Source of the DNA: VBKO01 sp036393835
GTDB taxonomy: Bacteria > Myxococcota > Myxococcia > Myxococcales > 40CM-4-68-19
Direction of reading: 5' to 3'
DNA length: 13,865 bases
Assembly (NCBI GenBank): GCA_036393835.1
Contig: DASWGI010000078.1
Coordinates: 1-13,865, forward strand
The position numbers were made by a program, and so were the translations under genes. The notes under the pieces are model-generated. The model was not told the origin of the DNA and searched no databases. It saw nothing but the letters and a program-made list of their open reading frames with translations. Of the stretch, positions 7,992 to 13,865 are shown one piece after another (position 1 is the stretch's first letter; the number at the start of each line of letters is the position of its first letter).

Positions 7992-9484
7992 CTCTTGTCC
8001 TCCTCGCCCGCTTCGAGCTCCGTCACGTGGACGAGTTCCTGCGAGAAGTCCGGGATTTCATGGCGCTCGTGCGCCTGCTGCAGCTCGTGCCGCAATTCCT
8101 TCACCTCCTGCACCGCCACCGCGGGCAGGAACTTGAGGAAGAGCAGGAACAGCAAGCTGAAGAAGCAGATGGTCCCGAACAGCAGCGAGAGGTCGACCCA
8201 GGTCGGCTTGTAGAGCGCCCAGTTCGAGGGCAGGTAGTCGCGGTGCAGCGAGATCACCACGATGACGAATCGCTCGCACCACATGCCGATGTTGATGAAG
8301 ATCGCCGCGATCCACATCACGTACACGTTGGTGCGGCCCCATTTCGACCAGAAGATGCTGGGCACCACCACGTTGCAGAACACCATCAGCCAGAAGATGG
8401 GGATGTACGGGTCCTGGGCGGCGGACTTGAAGGGGCCGTACAGGATCCCGCGGCGGTTCGCGTACTGGTAGAAGTCGTAGGGATTGCCGCTGTACCAGGA
8501 GAGGAAGTGCTCCAGCAGGTAGCCGTAGCCGACGATCAGGCTCGTCGCGAGCATGATCTTGCACATCGCCTCGAGGTGCCGCGCCGTCACCACGTGCTTG
8601 AGCCGGAGGAAGCGGCGCGCCGGCACCATCAGCGTCATCACCATCGCGAATCCGCTGAAGACGGCCCCGGCGACGAAGTAGGGCGGGAAGATGGTCTCGT
8701 GCCAGCCGGGGACCACCGAGACCGCGAAGTCGTAGCTCACGATGGTGTGCACCGAGAGCACCAGAGGCGTCGCCAGCCCGGCGAGCAGCAGGTAGGCGAT
8801 CTTGTAGTGGTGCCAGTGCCGCGCGGAGCCGCGCCAGCCGAAGGAAAGGATGCCGTAGATGCGGCGCATCCAGCGGGAGGTGGAGCTGTCGCGCAGCGCG
8901 GCGAGGTCGGGGATGAGGCCCAGGTACCAGAAGAGCAGCGAGGTGATGAAGTAGGTGGAGACGGCGAAAACGTCCCACATCAGCGGGCTCTTGAACTGCG
9001 GCCAGATGCGGTTGGTGCTCGGGTAGGGGAAGAGCCAGTAGATGGCGAACCACGGCCGGCCCGTGTGCAGCACCGGGAACAGGGCGGCCTGCAACACCGC
9101 GAACAGCGTCATCGCCTCGGCGAACCGGTTGATGCTGGTGCGCCACTTCTGCTGGAAGAGGAGCAGGATGGCGCTGATCAGCGTCCCCGCGTGGCCGATG
9201 CCGATCCACCAGACGAAGTTGATGATGCCGAAGGCCCAGGCGACGGGGATGTTGTTGCCCCACATCCCGATGCCCTTGGCGACCGTCACCACCACCGCGA
9301 GCGTGAGCAAGCCGGTGCCGGCGAGGCCCAGCCCGACGAGGAGCAGCCAGCCCTTGCCGGGCTTGCGCCAGACGTAGTCGAGCAGCGTCTTGTTGATCGT
9401 CCCGTCGTCCTGTACGCCCTCGAGCAGCGGCAGGGGCTCGAGGGCGCGGCGGGCTTCGAGGCGCGTGGCGGCGGAGACGGCCAT
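7988..9484 (-). CDS. actC: Alternative complex III subunit ActC (NrfD-like, quinol-oxidising)
   Basis: A 498-residue polytopic membrane protein of the NrfD/PolSulfide reductase family with about ten helices. Typical landmarks are the IGIGHAGTLISAILLLF helix, the RTSINRFAEAMT stretch after it, the HTIVSYDFAVSVVPGWHET loop and the MWCERFVIVV helix. In ACIII this subunit holds the quinol-binding site near the periplasmic side, next to the [3Fe-4S] cluster of ActB, and a candidate proton path. The charged C-terminal tail (about 455-498) is long and Glu-rich, with heptad-like EVKELRHELQQAHERHE, possibly a short coiled coil. The start ATG 9484 lies 4 bases after the actB stop and has no strong ribosome-binding site, so coupling to actB is likely. 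Confidence 0.96.
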   Translation of the reverse strand: MAVSAATRLEARRALEPLPLLEGVQDDGTINKTLLDYVWRKPGKGWLLLVGLGLAGTGLLTLAVVVTVAKGIGMWGNNIPVAWAFGIINFVWWIGIGHAGTLISAILLLFQQKWRTSINRFAEAMTLFAVLQAALFPVLHTGRPWFAIYWLFPYPSTNRIWPQFKSPLMWDVFAVSTYFITSLLFWYLGLIPDLAALRDSSTSRWMRRIYGILSFGWRGSARHWHHYKIAYLLLAGLATPLVLSVHTIVSYDFAVSVVPGWHETIFPPYFVAGAVFSGFAMVMTLMVPARRFLRLKHVVTARHLEAMCKIMLATSLIVGYGYLLEHFLSWYSGNPYDFYQYANRRGILYGPFKSAAQDPYIPIFWLMVFCNVVVPSIFWSKWGRTNVYVMWIAAIFINIGMWCERFVIVVISLHRDYLPSNWALYKPTWVDLSLLFGTICFFSLLFLLFLKFLPAVAVQEVKELRHELQQAHERHEIPDFSQELVHVTELEAGEEDKR

Positions 9485-9488
9485 GGCG

Positions 9489-12445
<2,957 letters not shown>

Positions 12446-12458
<13 letters not shown>

Positions 12459-13105
12459 GTCGTGCAGCTCGTTCGCGTGGCCACGTGGTAGTCCGCCTTG
12501 AGCCGCTCGCCCAGCGCGAGCTGCTCCTTCTCGCCGCCGGGCGTGAAGGTCATGCTGGTGACCTCCTCGCGCGGCCGCAGGAAGCGTTCCGGATTCCGGT
12601 GGCAGTCCAGGCACCAGCCCATGGTGAGCGGCGCCCACTTCTCCACCTGCGCCATCTGATCGATGCGGCCGTGGCAGGTGACGCAACCCACTCCTTGCTT
12701 CACGTGGATTGCGTGGTTGAAGTAGACGAAGTGCGGCAGCTTGTTGACCTTGTTCCAGACGATGGGACGGTCCGAGAAGAAGCTCTCCCGCACCGGCGCC
12801 AGCTTGGGGCTCTTGTTCCAGATCTGCGAGTGGCAGTTCAGGCACACCGAGGTCGAGGGGACGCTGGCGAAGCTCGATTTCTCCACGGTGGTGTGGCAGT
12901 AGCGGCAGTCGATCCCCTCGTCGCCGACGTGGTGGCGGTGATCGAACTGCACCGGCTGATCGATCGGGTCCTGCTGCTGCGTGTACAGCGGGCTACGCAC
13001 GTAGATCATCGGTCCGGCGATCAGCCCGCCGCCGAAGAGCAGAGCCAGCGCGAACAGCACCACACGGAACGCCGTGTTGGTCCAGGGCTTGAAGAGAGCG
13101 CTCAT
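12446..13105 (-). CDS. actA: Alternative complex III subunit ActA, pentaheme cytochrome c
   Basis: A 219-residue multiheme cytochrome, the first gene of the cluster. One N-terminal helix (about 12-34) anchors it, with the rest in the periplasm. Five CXXCH heme sites are visible: CRYCH 67-71, CLNCH 88-92, CVTCH 141-145, CLDCH 165-169 and CTTCH 214-218. Extra histidines (HRHH at 56-59, NHAIH at 130-134) can serve as distal ligands for bis-His hemes. The spacing resembles the cytochrome c7/NrfH class. It takes electrons from the ActB clusters and passes them to ActE or the oxidase. The last heme site lies right at the C-terminus (residue 218 of 219). The ribosome-binding site is weak, and no earlier in-frame ATG gives a plausible N-terminus. 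Confidence 0.95.
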
Positions 13106-13128
13106 TCGTCCGTGGAGGGGAAGCGAGG

Positions 13129-13157
13129 GATCTGCTTCTCGGTGACGGCAGCGTCAA
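13129..13157 (-). promoter_or_regulatory. Weak candidate promoter for the act-cox operon
   Basis: On the minus strand TTGACG (13157-13152) resembles a -35 box. Seventeen bases later comes CAGATC (13134-13129), a poor match to TATAAT. The position would give a short leader before the actA ATG at 13105. The -35 is good and the -10 is not, so another sigma factor or another site is quite possible. Confidence 0.25.
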
Positions 13158-13333
13158 GTACCCGGAGCAGTGAGGGGAGACAAGTCTTCGTCGCGGGGTG
13201 CGACGGAGCGTCGCAAGTCTCGCCGCCGTTCGAGCGCGGGGACGGGCGGTATCCATCCACCTGCGCGGCCGTTTGGCAAGCGGCGCGAGGGGGTGTGTCC
13301 GGCAGCGCGCAGTTGCGATGCGTACCGTCGTTC

Positions 13334-13340
13334 GGGGGAG
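13334..13340 (+). promoter_or_regulatory. Strong ribosome-binding site before the truncated thiamine-diphosphate enzyme gene
   Basis: GGGGGAG lies 8 bases before ATG 13349. It shows that a real translation start is preserved although the downstream coding sequence is disrupted. Confidence 0.65.
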
Positions 13341-13348
13341 ACATCGCG

Positions 13349-13475
13349 ATGGCCCAGACGGTCGGCGAGTACCTGGTGCAGCGGCTGCGCAGATGGGACG
13401 TCGAGCGGGTGTTCGGTTACCCCGGCGACGGCATCAACGGGATCCTGGCCGGGTTCGAGGAGCTCGGCCGTCAAG
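13349..13475 (+). pseudogene. 5' fragment of a thiamine-diphosphate-dependent enzyme (pyruvate oxidase / acetolactate synthase-like)
   Basis: The first about 43 codons read MAQTVGEYLVQRLRRWDVER then VFGYPGDGINGILAGFEELG. This is the standard N-terminus of thiamine-diphosphate enzymes of the pyruvate oxidase/acetolactate synthase group: an oligomerisation helix followed by the YPGDGIN loop. In intact members this is followed within about 10-15 residues by a VRHEE segment holding the catalytic glutamate, and the protein runs to about 550-600 residues. Here the similarity stops near 13475, no frame restores the RHEE segment, and BNR-protein sequence follows. The frame itself stays open to the window edge but as Arg/Gly-rich nonsense. 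It therefore looks like a truncated gene left by a deletion or rearrangement. The right boundary is approximate. Confidence 0.72.
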
Positions 13476-13508
13476 GGCGCCATCGCGCCTCGCTCGAGCG
13501 GCGGGGAG

Positions 13509-13865
13509 ATGGCGCAGAGGCTGGTCAGGGCCGTGCGCTCCGGGCTAGTCCCGGTGCGAGGCGCGCCGGCAGTAGGCACGGAGAGCCGCGGGACCGGCGC
13601 TGGCGACGACGACGCAGTGAACGTCCAGGTCAACGATCCGGCGCTGGACCACATCGTCACCTTCGACCCCGCCGTCGTCGTCACCCGACCGTTCGAGTTC
13701 TCGACGCAGAGCGAGACCTCGGCAATGCGGGACGGAAAGCACGTGGTGGTGGGATACAACTCGTCCGCAGGCACGACCGTCCAGTTCTTCCCCGGGTTCG
13801 GGCTGGCCTTCACGCGGGTCCTGCTCAGCGGCTTCTCGACCTCGCACGACGGCGGACGGACCTGG
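13509..13865 (+). CDS. Partial BNR/Asp-box (sialidase-like) exoprotein, 5' end altered, runs off the window
   Basis: An open frame without stops to the window end, in a different frame from the upstream enzyme fragment. From about 13617 the translation (VNVQVNDPALDHIVTFDP, then RPFEFSTQSETSAM and GKHVVVGYNSSAG) looks like the mature start of a secreted beta-propeller protein. It ends at the edge with SHDGGRTW, matching the Asp-box pattern S-x-D-x-G-x-x-W of BNR repeats. No signal peptide precedes it: the ATG at 13509 gives a basic, only mildly hydrophobic leader. The native start therefore seems to be missing or replaced. The family includes sialidases and other glycan-binding exoproteins; the substrate cannot be told. 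The start given is the first ATG in frame and is uncertain. Confidence 0.6.
   Translation, partial: MAQRLVRAVRSGLVPVRGAPAVGTESRGTGAGDDDAVNVQVNDPALDHIVTFDPAVVVTRPFEFSTQSETSAMRDGKHVVVGYNSSAGTTVQFFPGFGLAFTRVLLSGFSTSHDGGRTW

Larger units (their letters stand above)
13106..13348. other. Divergent intergenic region upstream of the respiratory operon
   Basis: These 243 bases separate actA (-) from the thiamine-diphosphate enzyme fragment (+), so promoters for both directions should lie here. A triple alternating repeat, GTCGC 13190-13194, GCGAC 13200-13204, GTCGC 13210-13214, can form either of two hairpins. It is flanked by direct repeats of CAAGTCT at 13181-13187 and 13214-13220, 33 bases apart start to start. 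This spacing could be an operator; that is an inference. No conserved small ORF or RNA was recognised. Confidence 0.5.

Noticed and set aside
13198..13548. Plus-strand 116-codon frame across the intergenic region and enzyme fragment
   Set aside because: The competing frame starting at 13349 carries the recognisable enzyme N-terminus behind a strong ribosome-binding site. This frame is Arg-rich with no similarity I can see.
13154..13813. Minus-strand 219-codon frame opposite the chimera
   Set aside because: It is antisense to the YPGDGIN and Asp-box motifs and shows no recognisable domain of its own.

Overview
The window is GC-rich and nearly filled by one minus-strand respiratory gene cluster of twelve genes (positions 13105 down to 661). 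It encodes a complete alternative complex III (ACIII: ActA to ActF), a small single-helix membrane protein of unknown role, a SCO-type copper chaperone, and a four-subunit caa3-type cytochrome c oxidase (subunits II, I, III and IV). No mobile element, CRISPR array, rRNA or tRNA was seen. The GC richness, the act-SCO-cox gene order and the DUF2795 neighbour suggest an aerobic or facultative Gram-negative bacterium of the Myxococcota/Deltaproteobacteria type. That placement is an inference, because ACIII clusters also occur in Bacteroidota, Acidobacteriota, Gemmatimonadota, Planctomycetota and others.

Layout from left to right. Positions 1-183 hold no supported gene. Positions 184-489 (+) encode a small DUF2795 protein. 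Positions 533-645 form a striking imperfect inverted repeat with two further hairpins inside it, lying between the converging DUF2795 and oxidase genes. Positions 661-13105 (-) are the respiratory operon. In transcription order it reads actA, actB, actC, actD, actE, actF, small hypothetical, SCO, coxB, coxA, coxC, coxD. Nine of its eleven junctions overlap, six of them by the four bases ATGA or GTGA. The other two gaps are 4 and 14 bases, so the genes are almost certainly co-transcribed and translationally coupled. Positions 13106-13348 are the divergent upstream region, with a weak candidate promoter and a repeat structure. Positions 13349-13865 (+) hold what looks like a gene chimera: an intact ribosome-binding site and about 43 codons of a thiamine-diphosphate enzyme, followed in another frame by the 5' part of a BNR/Asp-box extracellular protein that runs off the window.

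How the genes work together. ActC and ActF are NrfD-like membrane subunits, and ActC is expected to oxidise quinol. Electrons pass through the iron-sulfur clusters of ActB to the pentaheme ActA and monoheme ActE. They then pass to the cytochrome c domain fused to CoxB, to CuA, and to the heme a / heme a3-CuB centre of CoxA, where oxygen is reduced. The SCO protein probably delivers copper to CuA. Having both complexes in one operon, with cytochrome c fused to subunit II, fits a physically associated ACIII-caa3 supercomplex. This is a known kind of system. The less ordinary items are the small membrane protein, the nested inverted repeat and the right-edge chimera.
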